This document shows positions 44,714 through 54,103 of a stretch of 64,000 nucleotides of DNA, one piece after another. The notes under the pieces were generated by a model. The model had not been told where the DNA came from and made no database searches. It saw only the letters and a program-made list of their open reading frames with translations. Within the stretch, counting starts at the first letter, position 1. Every line of letters begins with the position of its first letter. A program made the position numbers and the translations under genes. Origin of the DNA: an uncultured Flavobacteriaceae bacterium. GTDB taxonomy: Bacteria > Bacteroidota > Bacteroidia > Flavobacteriales > Flavobacteriaceae. The stretch spans positions 62,001 to 126,000 of the forward strand of contig CAJPUR010000003.1 in the NCBI GenBank assembly GCA_905381055.1, given 5' to 3'.

Positions 44714-46339
44714 CTAAACCAAAAGTAATATAGGGTTTTCAATAAAAGATTTTAAAGTTTCTAAAAAACGAGCTCCAGTAGCACCATCTACAGTTCGATG
44801 GTCACAAGCAAGCGTTAACTTCATTTTATTTCCAATCAAAATTTTACCATTTTTTACAACTGGTTTTTCCATGATGCTTCCAACTGACAAAATTGCGGAA
44901 TTTGGTTGATTAATTATTGAGGTGAACTCATGAATTCCAAACATTCCTAGATTAGAAATAGTAAATGTACTTCCATCCATTTCAGAAGGTTTTAATTTTT
45001 TGTCCCTAGCACGGATAGCAAAATCTTTTACACTTTTCCCTATTTCAGGCAGAGAAATCTGATTAGCAAATTTAAGTACAGGAACAACTAGACCATCATC
45101 AACTGCAACAGCAACTCCAATATTCACGTGAATATTATGAATAATTTTATCTTCAAGCCATTTGGAGTTAACTTCTGGATGCTTTTTTAAAGCTAATGCA
45201 CATGCTTTAATAATTATATCATTGAACGAGATTTTAGTTTCTGGTAAAGAATTATATTGATTTCTAAACGAAATAACATTATCCATATCAAATTCAACTC
45301 CCAAATAATAATGTGGTGCAGTAAATTTAGAAGAAGCTAACCTTTTAGCAATTGTCTTTCGCATTTGAGAATTTTCAATTTCAATAATTGACTCGACTTC
45401 AGGGGTAATCGAATTAATATTAGGTATTTGAAAATTATAATTTTCAATATCTCTTTTAATTATTCTTCCACCGTCACCAGTTCCAGTAATTTGGGTGAGA
45501 CTAATTCCCTTTTCCTTTGCTATTTTCTTAGCGAGAGGAGAAACTAAAATTCGTCTATTTGAATCAGAGCTATTACTAATAATAAGAGAATCGTTTGAAA
45601 CTTTTTCTATTTTATTATCTTGAATATTTTTAATAACTTCATCTTTTTTATTTTCTAATTTTATTTGATCTTTGTCAACTTCCTCAACAACTTTTTGATT
45701 GATTATTGAAGATATGTCAGTACCTTTTTTTCCAATTATAGCAAGAAGACTATCAACTGCTGCAGATTGACCTTCATTTATTCCAATATGAAGTAAAGTA
45801 CCAGAATAAAAAGATTCAAACTCCATTGTTGCTTTATCAGTTTCAATTTCTGCTAATATATCTCCTTCCTTAATTTCATCTCCAACATTTTTTAACCATG
45901 AGGAAACGGTTCCCTCTTCCATAGTATCGCTTAATCTTGGCATTTTTATTATTTCAAGATTTTTAGATTCTGATGAAGATTCAATTTTTTCATTTACATA
46001 GTTATCAACATTTTCATTATTTGGTTTACTTGTTTTTTGATTTTCTTCTTCAGAATTTTGAGAATCATTTTTTAAACCTATATGAGATGAAATGTCTTCG
46101 CCCTTATCGCCAATTATAGCCAATAACTGATCAACTGGAGCAGTTTCACCCTCATTTATTCCAATATATAAAAGAACTCCTGAGTAAAATGCTTCAAATT
46201 CCATAGTGGCTTTATCAGTTTCAATTTCTGCTAATATATCTCCCTCAGAAACTTTATCACCTACATTTTTAAACCATTTAGCAACAGTCCCTTCCTCCAT
46301 AGTGTCACTCAATCGAGGCATGTTTATGATCTCAGCCAT
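44714..46339 (-). CDS. pdhC: pyruvate dehydrogenase E2, dihydrolipoamide acetyltransferase
   Basis: Core subunit of the pyruvate dehydrogenase complex. Two lipoyl domains (residues about 2-80 and 128-208) each carry ETDKATMEFE with the lipoylated Lys. An E3/E1-binding domain follows (about 265-300: VSPLAKKIAKEKG, GTGDGGRIIKRDI). The acetyltransferase domain ends with the catalytic DHRTVDGATGARFL. Linkers are rich in Glu, Asn and Lys rather than Ala/Pro. Length 541 residues. pdhA lies 2 bases upstream; the E1 beta gene is not next to them, which I recall as normal for Flavobacteriia. Confidence 0.96.
   Translation of the reverse strand: MAEIINMPRLSDTMEEGTVAKWFKNVGDKVSEGDILAEIETDKATMEFEAFYSGVLLYIGINEGETAPVDQLLAIIGDKGEDISSHIGLKNDSQNSEEENQKTSKPNNENVDNYVNEKIESSSESKNLEIIKMPRLSDTMEEGTVSSWLKNVGDEIKEGDILAEIETDKATMEFESFYSGTLLHIGINEGQSAAVDSLLAIIGKKGTDISSIINQKVVEEVDKDQIKLENKKDEVIKNIQDNKIEKVSNDSLIISNSSDSNRRILVSPLAKKIAKEKGISLTQITGTGDGGRIIKRDIENYNFQIPNINSITPEVESIIEIENSQMRKTIAKRLASSKFTAPHYYLGVEFDMDNVISFRNQYNSLPETKISFNDIIIKACALALKKHPEVNSKWLEDKIIHNIHVNIGVAVAVDDGLVVPVLKFANQISLPEIGKSVKDFAIRARDKKLKPSEMDGSTFTISNLGMFGIHEFTSIINQPNSAILSVGSIMEKPVVKNGKILIGNKMKLTLACDHRTVDGATGARFLETLKSFIENPILLLV
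45831..45865. repeat. 35-base direct repeat, copy in the second lipoyl domain
   Basis: This 35-base stretch is identical to 46209-46243. Both encode the ILAEIETDKA core of a lipoyl domain. Identity at synonymous positions suggests recent duplication or gene conversion between the two domains. Confidence 0.85.
46209..46243. repeat. 35-base direct repeat, copy in the first lipoyl domain
   Basis: This is the partner of 45831-45865, 378 bases away in the same orientation and frame, within the first lipoyl domain of pdhC. Confidence 0.85.
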
Positions 46340-46341
46340 AA

Positions 46342-47343
46342 TTAACTTAATTTATGTTTTAAAAAAGGATAGTCATTTTGTTCATAAACTGAATCATACA
46401 TTACATTTTTATCAGGATAATTAGATTCTTCTGCAAATTTTTCACATTCTAAAATTTGATTTTTGACTTGTTCCTCAATTTTTTCCAAATCAAACGGTTT
46501 GCAGTATTTCTTTTTTAAAATAATTTCTTTAACCTGAAAAATTGGATCAATTTTTTTATACTCTTCAACTTCTTTTTTTGTTCGATAATGCTGAGCATCA
46601 GACATTGAGTGACCTCTGTATCTATATGTTTTCATTTCTAGGAAAGACGGACCTTTATTTGATCTCGCTCTTTTAATTGCTTTATCAATTGAAATAGCTA
46701 CTAATTCAGGATTCATTCCATCAACTGGCTCACAAGGGATTTCATAACCTAATCCTAATTTCCAAATTTCTTGATGAGAGGCAGTTCTAGCTACTGATGT
46801 CCCCATAGCATAGCCATTATTCTCAACAATAAAAACGACAGGCAGTTTCCACAAAGCTGCCAGATTTAATGTCTCATGAAGAGAACCCTGCCTAACAGCA
46901 CCATCACCCATAAAACACAATGTAACTGAATCTCTTCCAAAATATTTATCACCGAAGGCCATTCCAGCGCCTAATGGTATTTGTCCTCCCACAATTCCAT
47001 GTCCTCCGTGAAATTTAAATTCTTTTGAAAAAATATGCATAGATCCGCCTAATCCCATTGATGTCCCAGTCTCTTTTCCATACAATTCAGCCATTACTTT
47101 CTTTGGATCTACTCCTAAACCTATAGGTTGAACATGATTTCGATATGCAGTTATCATTCGGTCTTTACCTATTTCCATTGCGTGTAGAGCCCCTGCTAAT
47201 ACTGCCTCCTGACCATTATAGAGATGAAGAAAACCTCTAACTTTTTGTTGAATATATACAGCTGCAAGTTTATCTTCAAACTTTCTCCAAAAAAACATGT
47301 CTCTATACCAATCTATATATGTTTCCTTAGTTATTTTTTTCAT
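46342..47343 (-). CDS. pdhA: pyruvate dehydrogenase E1 alpha subunit
   Basis: Thiamine diphosphate-dependent E1 alpha subunit, decarboxylating pyruvate and reductively acetylating E2 together with E1 beta. The ThDP motif runs from GDGAVRQGSLHETLNLA to IVENNGYAMGTS. YRYRGHSMSDAQHYRTKKE is the phosphorylation-loop-like region. The ATG at 47343 (MKKITKETY) is chosen over an in-frame start at 47397, whose 18 extra residues (Phe/Leu-rich) do not belong to the family. Length 333 residues. First gene of the pdhA-pdhC unit. A near-consensus -7 (TAAATTTC, minus strand 47357-47350) lies just upstream. Confidence 0.95.
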   Translation of the reverse strand: MKKITKETYIDWYRDMFFWRKFEDKLAAVYIQQKVRGFLHLYNGQEAVLAGALHAMEIGKDRMITAYRNHVQPIGLGVDPKKVMAELYGKETGTSMGLGGSMHIFSKEFKFHGGHGIVGGQIPLGAGMAFGDKYFGRDSVTLCFMGDGAVRQGSLHETLNLAALWKLPVVFIVENNGYAMGTSVARTASHQEIWKLGLGYEIPCEPVDGMNPELVAISIDKAIKRARSNKGPSFLEMKTYRYRGHSMSDAQHYRTKKEVEEYKKIDPIFQVKEIILKKKYCKPFDLEKIEEQVKNQILECEKFAEESNYPDKNVMYDSVYEQNDYPFLKHKLS

Positions 47344-47511
47344 TAAAAAGAAATTTACTAAAAACAACCTAAAATTAATACTTTTATCAACAAACAAAAA
47401 AAGTGTTGAAATAATTTCAGTATGATTACGGAAAATTAAAAATTCTTATTAAAAATATGTTAATTGATAAGAATCATTATGATTTTGTTACTCTTTTGAA
47501 TAAAAATTTAG

Positions 47512-48672
47512 TTATTCAATATTGTCATTTTCTATTAAAGAGTTTTTTTCCATGTTAAAAGAGAGTGAAAATCGTAAAGTATTTTCCAATGGATTTCTAA
47601 CTTTAGATCTTGAAAATAAATATGATATATCAATTTTAGCAAAATCCAAATGAAAACCTGTTCCAATGCTATAAAATTTCCGAGAACCTTTTTGTTCATT
47701 TTCATTAAAATATCCAGTCCTTAATAAAAAAGCATTTTGGAAAGAATATTCAAAACCAATAGCCCATGTAATTTCTTTTAATTCCTCATTTATCCCACCA
47801 GGGGCATCATTAAAAGATTCTAATATTCCATTTAAAAAATTAATATCGGGTTGTTTATAGATCAAAGATTTATTATTCTCATCAATAAATGGAATAGGGG
47901 ATGGCACTAAAAGTTTATTAAATTCAGCATTAAATGCTAAACTATTTTCTGAATTAAAAATCAAAGTCAGTCCGCTACCAATTTTTAAATTGGTTGGAAT
48001 GAAATTCATTTGACCACCTTCATCATATTTTAGTCTAGGACCAATATTTGAAATATTAATACCTGCTCTCAAAACTGATGAATTTTCCTTGATTTTAAAA
48101 ATATCACTCTTGTAAAAAGCTGAAATATCAATTCCAACTGATTTAGCTGATGAAGCATCCATATCAGTAGATATTTTTAAATCTGAATAAATAAATCTTG
48201 TTGCAACAGCCATTGAAATCTTTTTACTCAACAATAATGAATAAGAAAGATCAAAAGTTAATTCATTTGGTCTTTCAATTCCTTGATCTATAATTGTTCC
48301 GCCTATAAATTCATTGAATTGAATATCACCAAGACTAAAATATTTTAAACTTGAAGCCCATGAGCTTCTTTCTGAATTTTTTTTGAAAAAAGTGATATTT
48401 GCTAAAAAAATATCATCTACAAGTTTACTTAAATATGGAGTATAACTTATTCCTAAACCAATTTTTTCCTCTGAAAAAACGTATTTAGCTGGATTCCATT
48501 GTTGAGAGTATACATCAGCAGAGGTAGCTACTCCAATATCTCCCATTCCTGCTGCTCTGGCATCTGGAGTAATCATCAAAAAAGGTACTCCTGTAGTTAT
48601 CACCCTTTCTTGAGAAAAAACATTTTGTAAAAAAATTAAAATAAAAAAATAGAAAAGTCTTTTATTTACCAT
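47512..48672 (-). CDS. porV: type IX secretion outer membrane protein PorV
   Basis: Beta-barrel outer membrane protein of the type IX secretion system. PorV (LptO) shuttles cargo from the translocon to the attachment complex. A signal peptide ends at FSQ near residue 22. The mature start VITTGVPFLMITPDARAAGMGDIGVATSADVYSQQWNPAKY is diagnostic. Alternating beta strands fill the rest and the protein ends in a strand-like RFSLSFNMEKN. The ATG at 48672 is preferred over one six codons upstream (48690). Length 386 residues. Divergent from gldJ across about 206 bases. Confidence 0.94.
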   Translation of the reverse strand: MVNKRLFYFFILIFLQNVFSQERVITTGVPFLMITPDARAAGMGDIGVATSADVYSQQWNPAKYVFSEEKIGLGISYTPYLSKLVDDIFLANITFFKKNSERSSWASSLKYFSLGDIQFNEFIGGTIIDQGIERPNELTFDLSYSLLLSKKISMAVATRFIYSDLKISTDMDASSAKSVGIDISAFYKSDIFKIKENSSVLRAGINISNIGPRLKYDEGGQMNFIPTNLKIGSGLTLIFNSENSLAFNAEFNKLLVPSPIPFIDENNKSLIYKQPDINFLNGILESFNDAPGGINEELKEITWAIGFEYSFQNAFLLRTGYFNENEQKGSRKFYSIGTGFHLDFAKIDISYLFSRSKVRNPLENTLRFSLSFNMEKNSLIENDNIE

Positions 48673-48878
48673 TCGCTTTAATAAGGACAATTTAATTTTA
48701 ATAACGTAGAATTAATTAAAATGTTATTGATTATGAATTTTTATGAATAATAAATTGATAAAATTCACGTTTTGATATAAAATGTAAGTGATGACTTATG
48801 AATTAAACATATTGTTAGAGCAATATTTTGTATATTGCAGAAAATTTTTAGGTAATTGGATTTTTAATTTAAATTATT

Positions 48879-50567
48879 ATGAAAATTAATCATTTAATCA
48901 AAAACTATTTTTTGTTAGCTTTCGCTGTATTTTTTATTTACAGTTGTGGTAAAAATAATCAATCTAGAGGTACTGGCTGGAGTATTAATTCTAAAAAAGG
49001 TGGTTTCCAATATAATACTGATTTTGATGAACAAGAAACTGGTCCTGGTTTAGTTTTTATTGAAGGTGGAACATACACTAAAGGTCAAGTACAAGACGAT
49101 GTAATGCATGATTGGAATAATTCACCAAATCAACAACATGTAATGTCTTTTTATATTGACGAAACTGAGGTTACTAACATCATGTACCTTGAATACCTTG
49201 ATTGGATAAAAGCAGTATTCCCTCAAGATAACAAGGATTATAAAAAACTTTATGAAAGTGCATTACCTGACACTTTAGTTTGGAGAAATCAATTAGGTTA
49301 TGTTGAAGAATTAACCACTAATTATTTGCGTCATCCTGCTTATGCTGAATACCCTGTTGTTGGAGTCAACTGGCTTCAAGCAGTTCAATTCATGGAATGG
49401 CGAACTGATAGAGTCAACGAATTTATCTTAGAAAGAGAAGCTTATGTACAAAAAGACGTTAGATACACAACTGATTTCGAAAATGGTCAAGTAGATGCTA
49501 ATAGTACTTTTAATACAGAAACTTACCTTAGAAGACCAGAAACTACATATGGTGGAAAAATTGATTCAATAGCTGGTAAAAGAGGAATTAAAAATGATAC
49601 TGTAAATGTCTACGCTGGAATTGACAAGGGAATACTTTTACCATCCTACAGACTCCCAACTGAATCTGAATGGGAATATGCTGCATTAGCTTTAGTTGGA
49701 GACAGAGAGTACAATGCCTACAGGGGTAAGAAGAAGTATCCATGGTCTGGAGAATATACAAGATCTGAAAAAAGAAGAACTGAAGGAGATCAATTAGCAA
49801 ATTTTAAATTAGGAAAGGGTGATTATGGCGGAATAGCAGGATGGTCTGATGATGGTGCAGATATTACAATACAAGTCAAATCATATCCTCCTAACGATTT
49901 TGGAGTATATGATATGGCAGGAAATGTTGCTGAATGGGTTTTAGATGTTTATAGACCAATTGTCGATGATGAAGCAAGTGATTTCAATTATTACAGAGGT
50001 AATATATACCTAAAAGATGCAATAGGAGAGGATGGAAAAGCAAAAATTGTTGATTCTGATCAACTTGTTTACGATACTCTTCCAAATGGTAAGGTAATAA
50101 TCAAAAAATTACCTGGACAAATTGAAAAAGTCCCTATAGATGAAGAAGAAACTTTCTTAAGACAAAATTTCACTGAAAGTGATAATAGGAATTATAGAGA
50201 TGGTGATATTGAATCTACCAGATTTTTTTCTCGCTTTGGTGGTGAATCAGATGATGATGAGTCAAATAAAAGACCAGAATCAACAGCTATGTATGATGCC
50301 CCGACTCCTACAAGAACTAAAGATGATGATGGTGAAGTAAGATACAATAAAGATAAATCAGGTAAAAGAACTTCACTAATTACTGACGAAGTAAGAGTTT
50401 ATAAGGGAGGTTCTTGGAAAGATAGAGCTTATTGGTTAGATCCTGCCCAAAGAAGATATCTACCTCAATATATCTCTACTGATCATATTGGATTTAGAGG
50501 TGCCATGTCCAGAGTTGGATCTAAAAGCAGATCTAAAAAAACAGCTAGACATAAAAGAAAAAGTTAA
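48879..50567 (+). CDS. gldJ: gliding motility lipoprotein GldJ
   Basis: Outer-membrane lipoprotein of the gliding/T9SS machinery. The signal peptide has lipobox IYSC with Cys23. The rest is a SUMF1-like (formylglycine-generating-enzyme) fold without evident catalytic use: GPGLVFIEGGTYTKGQVQDDVMHDWNN, FYIDETEVTNIMYLEYLDW, YPVVGVNWLQAVQFMEWR, GVYDMAGNVAEWVLDVYRP and the final GGSWKDRAYWLDPAQRRYLP, GFRGAMSRVG. The N-terminal RGTGWSINSKKGGFQYNTDF matches GldJ rather than GldK. In F. johnsoniae GldJ stabilises GldK and is needed for gliding and secretion. Length 562 residues. murF follows at 43 bases. The 188 bases upstream are A+T-rich with no clear consensus promoter. Confidence 0.95.
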   Translation: MKINHLIKNYFLLAFAVFFIYSCGKNNQSRGTGWSINSKKGGFQYNTDFDEQETGPGLVFIEGGTYTKGQVQDDVMHDWNNSPNQQHVMSFYIDETEVTNIMYLEYLDWIKAVFPQDNKDYKKLYESALPDTLVWRNQLGYVEELTTNYLRHPAYAEYPVVGVNWLQAVQFMEWRTDRVNEFILEREAYVQKDVRYTTDFENGQVDANSTFNTETYLRRPETTYGGKIDSIAGKRGIKNDTVNVYAGIDKGILLPSYRLPTESEWEYAALALVGDREYNAYRGKKKYPWSGEYTRSEKRRTEGDQLANFKLGKGDYGGIAGWSDDGADITIQVKSYPPNDFGVYDMAGNVAEWVLDVYRPIVDDEASDFNYYRGNIYLKDAIGEDGKAKIVDSDQLVYDTLPNGKVIIKKLPGQIEKVPIDEEETFLRQNFTESDNRNYRDGDIESTRFFSRFGGESDDDESNKRPESTAMYDAPTPTRTKDDDGEVRYNKDKSGKRTSLITDEVRVYKGGSWKDRAYWLDPAQRRYLPQYISTDHIGFRGAMSRVGSKSRSKKTARHKRKS

Positions 50568-50610
50568 AAATTTCTGAATAAGAAAACAACTCGCTTTTTA
50601 TATCTTTTTT

Positions 50611-51891
50611 ATGAGTATTGAGGATATTTACAGTTTATATTTAAGCTCTTCAAAAATTTGTACTGATACTCGTAATATTTCAAAAAACTCATTATTTTTT
50701 TGTTTAAAAGGAGAAAATTACGATGGTAATATATTTGCTAAAAAAGCTTTAGAGCTTGGAGCAAGTTATGTAATAATTGACGACTCTAAATATTTTAAAG
50801 ATAATTCAAATTATATCTTAGTAAAAAACTCAGTAAAAACTTTACAAGAATTAGCAATATTTCATAGATCAAAATTAAAAGCTAAGATAATTGCAATTAC
50901 AGGATCCAATGGAAAAACAACATCAAAAGAACTAATTTATTCTGTATTGTCTCAAAAGTTTAAAACTTTTTCTACTGTTGGGAATTTAAATAACCATATT
51001 GGAGTACCTCTATCTATATTAAGTTTAAGTACTGAAACAGAAATTGGAATTATTGAAATGGGGGCAAATCACCTTAATGAAATAAAAATTCTTTGCGAGA
51101 TTGCTAATCCACAAATAGGTTATATAACCAATTTCGGTAAAGCTCACTTAGCAGGATTTGGAAGTGAAATTTCAATAGTTAGAGGTAAATCGGAGCTATA
51201 CAATTACTTAAAATTAACAAATGGTCTGGCATTTATAAATGGTAATGACAAAAAACAATTAAAATTAACTCAAAAAAATAAAAAATATATTTTTGGAAAT
51301 AGTGAAAAGGCAGATCTAAATATTAAACCTATAAACATAAATTCTAATAAAATAGTTGTTAGGTACAATAATTTTGATTTTGAAACCAATATGATTGGTT
51401 CGTATAACTTTTCAAATGTATCAGTTGCAGTTGCCTTTGGTTTATTTTTCAAAATACCAAAAAAAATTATTTTGAAAGGTTTAAAAAGATATAATCCAAA
51501 TAACAATAGATCAGAATGGCTGAGAAAAGGTTCTAATTTGATATTAATGGATGCCTATAATGCTAATCCTTCAAGTATGAATGCATCAATTGACGCATTT
51601 ATTGAAAACACTGAAAAAAATAGAATATTAATTTTGGGAGACATGGAAGAGCTTGGAAAATATTCTAAAAGTGAACATCAAAAAATAGCAAATAAATTAG
51701 AAAAAATAGATATTGAATTTGTTATACTTGTTGGGGAAAAATTCAGCAAAGTAGAATATGGAAATGACAACTTTAAAAAATTTAATAATTCAAAAGAAGT
51801 ATCTAAATTTATTAATAATAAAAAATGGAATAACAAAAATTTTTTGTTAAAAGGGTCAAGGAAGAATAAGCTAGAGAAAATAAAATTCTAA
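50611..51891 (+). CDS. murF: UDP-MurNAc-tripeptide--D-Ala-D-Ala ligase MurF
   Basis: Final cytoplasmic Mur ligase, adding D-Ala-D-Ala. The N-terminal SSSKICTDTRNISKNSLFFCLKGENYDGN is the MurF substrate domain, GSNGKTT (residues 98-104) the P-loop, and VGNLNNHIGVPLSIL and LMDAYNANPSSMNASIDAF are MurF-specific. Length 426 residues. It is detached from the dcw cluster and placed behind gldJ, which I recall as a conserved flavobacterial arrangement. The 3' end stops 4 bases from the convergent mobA-like gene. Confidence 0.96.
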   Translation: MSIEDIYSLYLSSSKICTDTRNISKNSLFFCLKGENYDGNIFAKKALELGASYVIIDDSKYFKDNSNYILVKNSVKTLQELAIFHRSKLKAKIIAITGSNGKTTSKELIYSVLSQKFKTFSTVGNLNNHIGVPLSILSLSTETEIGIIEMGANHLNEIKILCEIANPQIGYITNFGKAHLAGFGSEISIVRGKSELYNYLKLTNGLAFINGNDKKQLKLTQKNKKYIFGNSEKADLNIKPININSNKIVVRYNNFDFETNMIGSYNFSNVSVAVAFGLFFKIPKKIILKGLKRYNPNNNRSEWLRKGSNLILMDAYNANPSSMNASIDAFIENTEKNRILILGDMEELGKYSKSEHQKIANKLEKIDIEFVILVGEKFSKVEYGNDNFKKFNNSKEVSKFINNKKWNNKNFLLKGSRKNKLEKIKF

Positions 51892-51895
51892 AATA

Positions 51896-52465
51896 TTACT
51901 CATTGTTTAGTAATTTGAGTGAATTGATATTCTTTAAAAATTTTTTTGATGAATTATTAAACATAACATGTTGAACATCGATTTTTTCCAAAACATTTAT
52001 CAATCTCAAATTACCCTTTAATATACTTTTATTAAAAACTGATTTAATTGATTTATGATATATACCAATTAATGGGTGAATGTTAGAGGTATCCTTTGCT
52101 ATTGTGATTTTTTTATTAGCTAAATAATGTTTTTTCACTATTAGTTCTAACGTTTGGAAATTTATATAAGGAATATCACAACTTAAAATTAAATTTTGAT
52201 CATTTTTCGAATGATTTAAAGCAGAAAATATTCCAGAAACAGGACCTTTGTTTTTATAAAAATCATTAATAATAGGATAGCCCAAGCTTGCATAATTTTC
52301 ATTATCAGTGACTAAAAAAATATCTTTGGAAAAATTTGAAACTGCATTTACGATTAATTCTATAAATGATTTTCCATTAATTTTAACAAGGCCCTTTTCA
52401 GTTCCCATTCTTTTATTTTTACCTCCACAAAGAATATAAACCGATATAAAATTCTTAGATACCAT
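51896..52465 (-). CDS. mobA: MobA-like nucleotidyltransferase
   Basis: GT-A-fold NTP transferase of 189 residues with the MobA loop LCGGKNKRMGTEKGLVKINGKS (about 12-33) and the metal-binding SCDIPYI. In molybdenum cofactor synthesis MobA joins GMP to molybdopterin. No other molybdenum-cofactor gene is in the window, so a related nucleotidyltransferase role remains possible. The ATG at 52465 follows a perfect -7 box by only 4 bases. It is divergent from the transporter gene. Confidence 0.82.
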   Translation of the reverse strand: MVSKNFISVYILCGGKNKRMGTEKGLVKINGKSFIELIVNAVSNFSKDIFLVTDNENYASLGYPIINDFYKNKGPVSGIFSALNHSKNDQNLILSCDIPYINFQTLELIVKKHYLANKKITIAKDTSNIHPLIGIYHKSIKSVFNKSILKGNLRLINVLEKIDVQHVMFNNSSKKFLKNINSLKLLNNE

Positions 52466-52469
52466 TTTA

Positions 52470-52477
52470 CAAATTTA
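52470..52477 (-). promoter_or_regulatory. -7 box of mobA (leaderless candidate)
   Basis: The minus strand reads TAAATTTG (TAnnTTTG) and ends 4 bases before the ATG of the mobA-like gene, so the transcript should start at or next to the start codon. Confidence 0.45.
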
Positions 52478-52480
52478 AGA

Positions 52481-52503
52481 ACTAAATACTATTGATATTT
52501 AGT
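52481..52503. promoter_or_regulatory. 8-base inverted repeat between divergent mobA and transporter promoters
   Basis: ACTAAATA and TATTTAGT flank a 7-base centre (CTATTGA). The repeat sits just upstream of the mobA -7 box and about 30 bases before the transporter -7 box, where a dimeric regulator could affect both. No regulator gene is adjacent. In such A+T-rich DNA chance is a serious alternative. Confidence 0.3.
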
Positions 52504-52531
52504 ATTGAATTTCATAAAAAAAAAATAAGTT

Positions 52532-52539
52532 TATATTTG
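52532..52539 (+). promoter_or_regulatory. -7 box upstream of the transporter cassette
   Basis: TATATTTG is a perfect TAnnTTTG match 37 bases before the transporter ATG. A TTG at 52505-52507 is a possible -33 with 24-base spacing. This would drive the four-gene cassette to 56763. Confidence 0.5.
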
Positions 52540-52576
52540 AATTACTTAAAAAAATCAATCTATTTAGTTTATTAAT

Positions 52577-54037
52577 ATGAATACTCAAAAATTAATTTCT
52601 ATAATATTAGGACCTCTTTTATTTCTAGTTTTTATATTTTTTAGTAATTCATCAATTATTCCAACTGAGGCACTATATATGATTGGTATTATTTTATGGA
52701 TGGCTTTATGGTGGGCTACTGAATCTGTTCCAATTGCAATAACCTCATTGCTGCCAATAATTTTATTACCTATAACAAATGTATTAGAAATTTCAAAAGT
52801 AACAGAATCATATGGGCATAAATATATTTTCCTTTATTTAGGTGGGTTTATAATTGCTATTGCAATCGAAAAATGGAATTTACATAAAAGAATAGCATTA
52901 AATATTATAAGTTTAATTGGAACAGATATTTCTAAGATTATTCTTGGATTTATGATTGCAACAGCTTTTTTATCAATGTTTATATCAAATACAGCGACAA
53001 CAGTAATGATGTTACCTATTGCAATTTCTGTAATTAATCAATTTGACTTTTCTGAAAAAAGAAAAAAAAGATTTGGAAAAGCACTAATGCTTTCTATTGC
53101 ATATTCTGCATCTATTGGAGGAATTGCAACACTAATAGGTACTCCAACAAATCTTGTTTTAGCTGGTTTTATTTCTGAGACATATAATATTCAGATTACA
53201 TTTTATCAATGGATAATTTTTGGTTTTCCAATTTCATTTTTTTTATTGTTTATATGTTGGACATATTTAACCAATTTTATATTTAAATTCAAAAAATCTG
53301 ATACTCCCTTTGGGAAAAAAGCAATAAAAAAGCAATTATTTGAACTTGGAAAAATTAATCAAGAAGAAAAATTAGTATTAATTGTTTTTTTAATGACAGG
53401 ATTATTATGGATTACAAGACCTTTTTTTATTCAACTTTTTATTCCGAATGTTGATGATACAATAATTGCAATTTTTGGGGCTATAATTTTATTTATTTTA
53501 AGAAGTAAAAGAAAAAATAGACCTCTCCTAAAATGGAAAGAAGCTGTTAAAATTCCATGGGGTATTCTACTTCTTTTTGGAGGCGGAATGGCACTTGCTA
53601 AGGGAATTGAAATTTCAAATTTAGGTCTATGGATTGCAAATCAAGCAAAACTTTTAAACGGTTTAAATTTGATTGTATTACTAATTATAATAATAACTGT
53701 TGTGAATTTCTTCACTGAAATTACTTCCAATGTAGCCACTATAGCTATGCTATTACCTATTTTAGCTCCTATTGCAATTGGGTTAAATGTGCATCCTTAT
53801 ATTTTCCTTGTAGGAGCTTCTATTGCTTCATCATGTGCTTTTATGCTTCCTGTAGCTACTCCTCCAAATGCAGTAGTCTTTAGTTCAGGCCTTTTAAAAA
53901 TTATAGATATGATTAAAGTTGGGTTCATTTTAAATATATTTTCAATATTAATTATTTCAATAATCACTTTTTTTATCCTTCCAATTTTATGGGATTTTCA
54001 AGTCAATTCAATACCAGATATTTTTTTAATTAAATAG
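52577..54037 (+). CDS. DASS (SLC13) family sodium-coupled anion symporter
   Basis: Inner membrane transporter of 486 residues with about eleven to twelve helices, in the divalent anion:Na+ symporter family that takes up di- and tricarboxylates or sulfate. The two re-entrant substrate/Na+ motifs are present: ISNTATTVMMLPIA (SNT at 137-139) and TEITSNVATIAMLLPILAP in the second half, with GIATLIGTPTNLVLAG and LPVATPPNAVVFSSG. A carboxylate substrate is the family expectation; the specific ion is unknown. It heads a cassette with a RidA protein, a PLP enzyme and a dipeptidase (66 bases to ridA). Confidence 0.92.
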   Translation: MNTQKLISIILGPLLFLVFIFFSNSSIIPTEALYMIGIILWMALWWATESVPIAITSLLPIILLPITNVLEISKVTESYGHKYIFLYLGGFIIAIAIEKWNLHKRIALNIISLIGTDISKIILGFMIATAFLSMFISNTATTVMMLPIAISVINQFDFSEKRKKRFGKALMLSIAYSASIGGIATLIGTPTNLVLAGFISETYNIQITFYQWIIFGFPISFFLLFICWTYLTNFIFKFKKSDTPFGKKAIKKQLFELGKINQEEKLVLIVFLMTGLLWITRPFFIQLFIPNVDDTIIAIFGAIILFILRSKRKNRPLLKWKEAVKIPWGILLLFGGGMALAKGIEISNLGLWIANQAKLLNGLNLIVLLIIIITVVNFFTEITSNVATIAMLLPILAPIAIGLNVHPYIFLVGASIASSCAFMLPVATPPNAVVFSSGLLKIIDMIKVGFILNIFSILIISIITFFILPILWDFQVNSIPDIFLIK

Positions 54038-54103
54038 GAATTATTAATTGTATTTAAACTTAAGTAACTATTTTTAGATAAAATCCTTAAACAATTTTTA
54101 AAA

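Noticed and set aside
48691-48878. Possible small gene or RNA between porV and gldJ
   Set aside because: No sustained frame, no G+C-rich structure and no terminator-like hairpin; it looks like a plain divergent promoter region.
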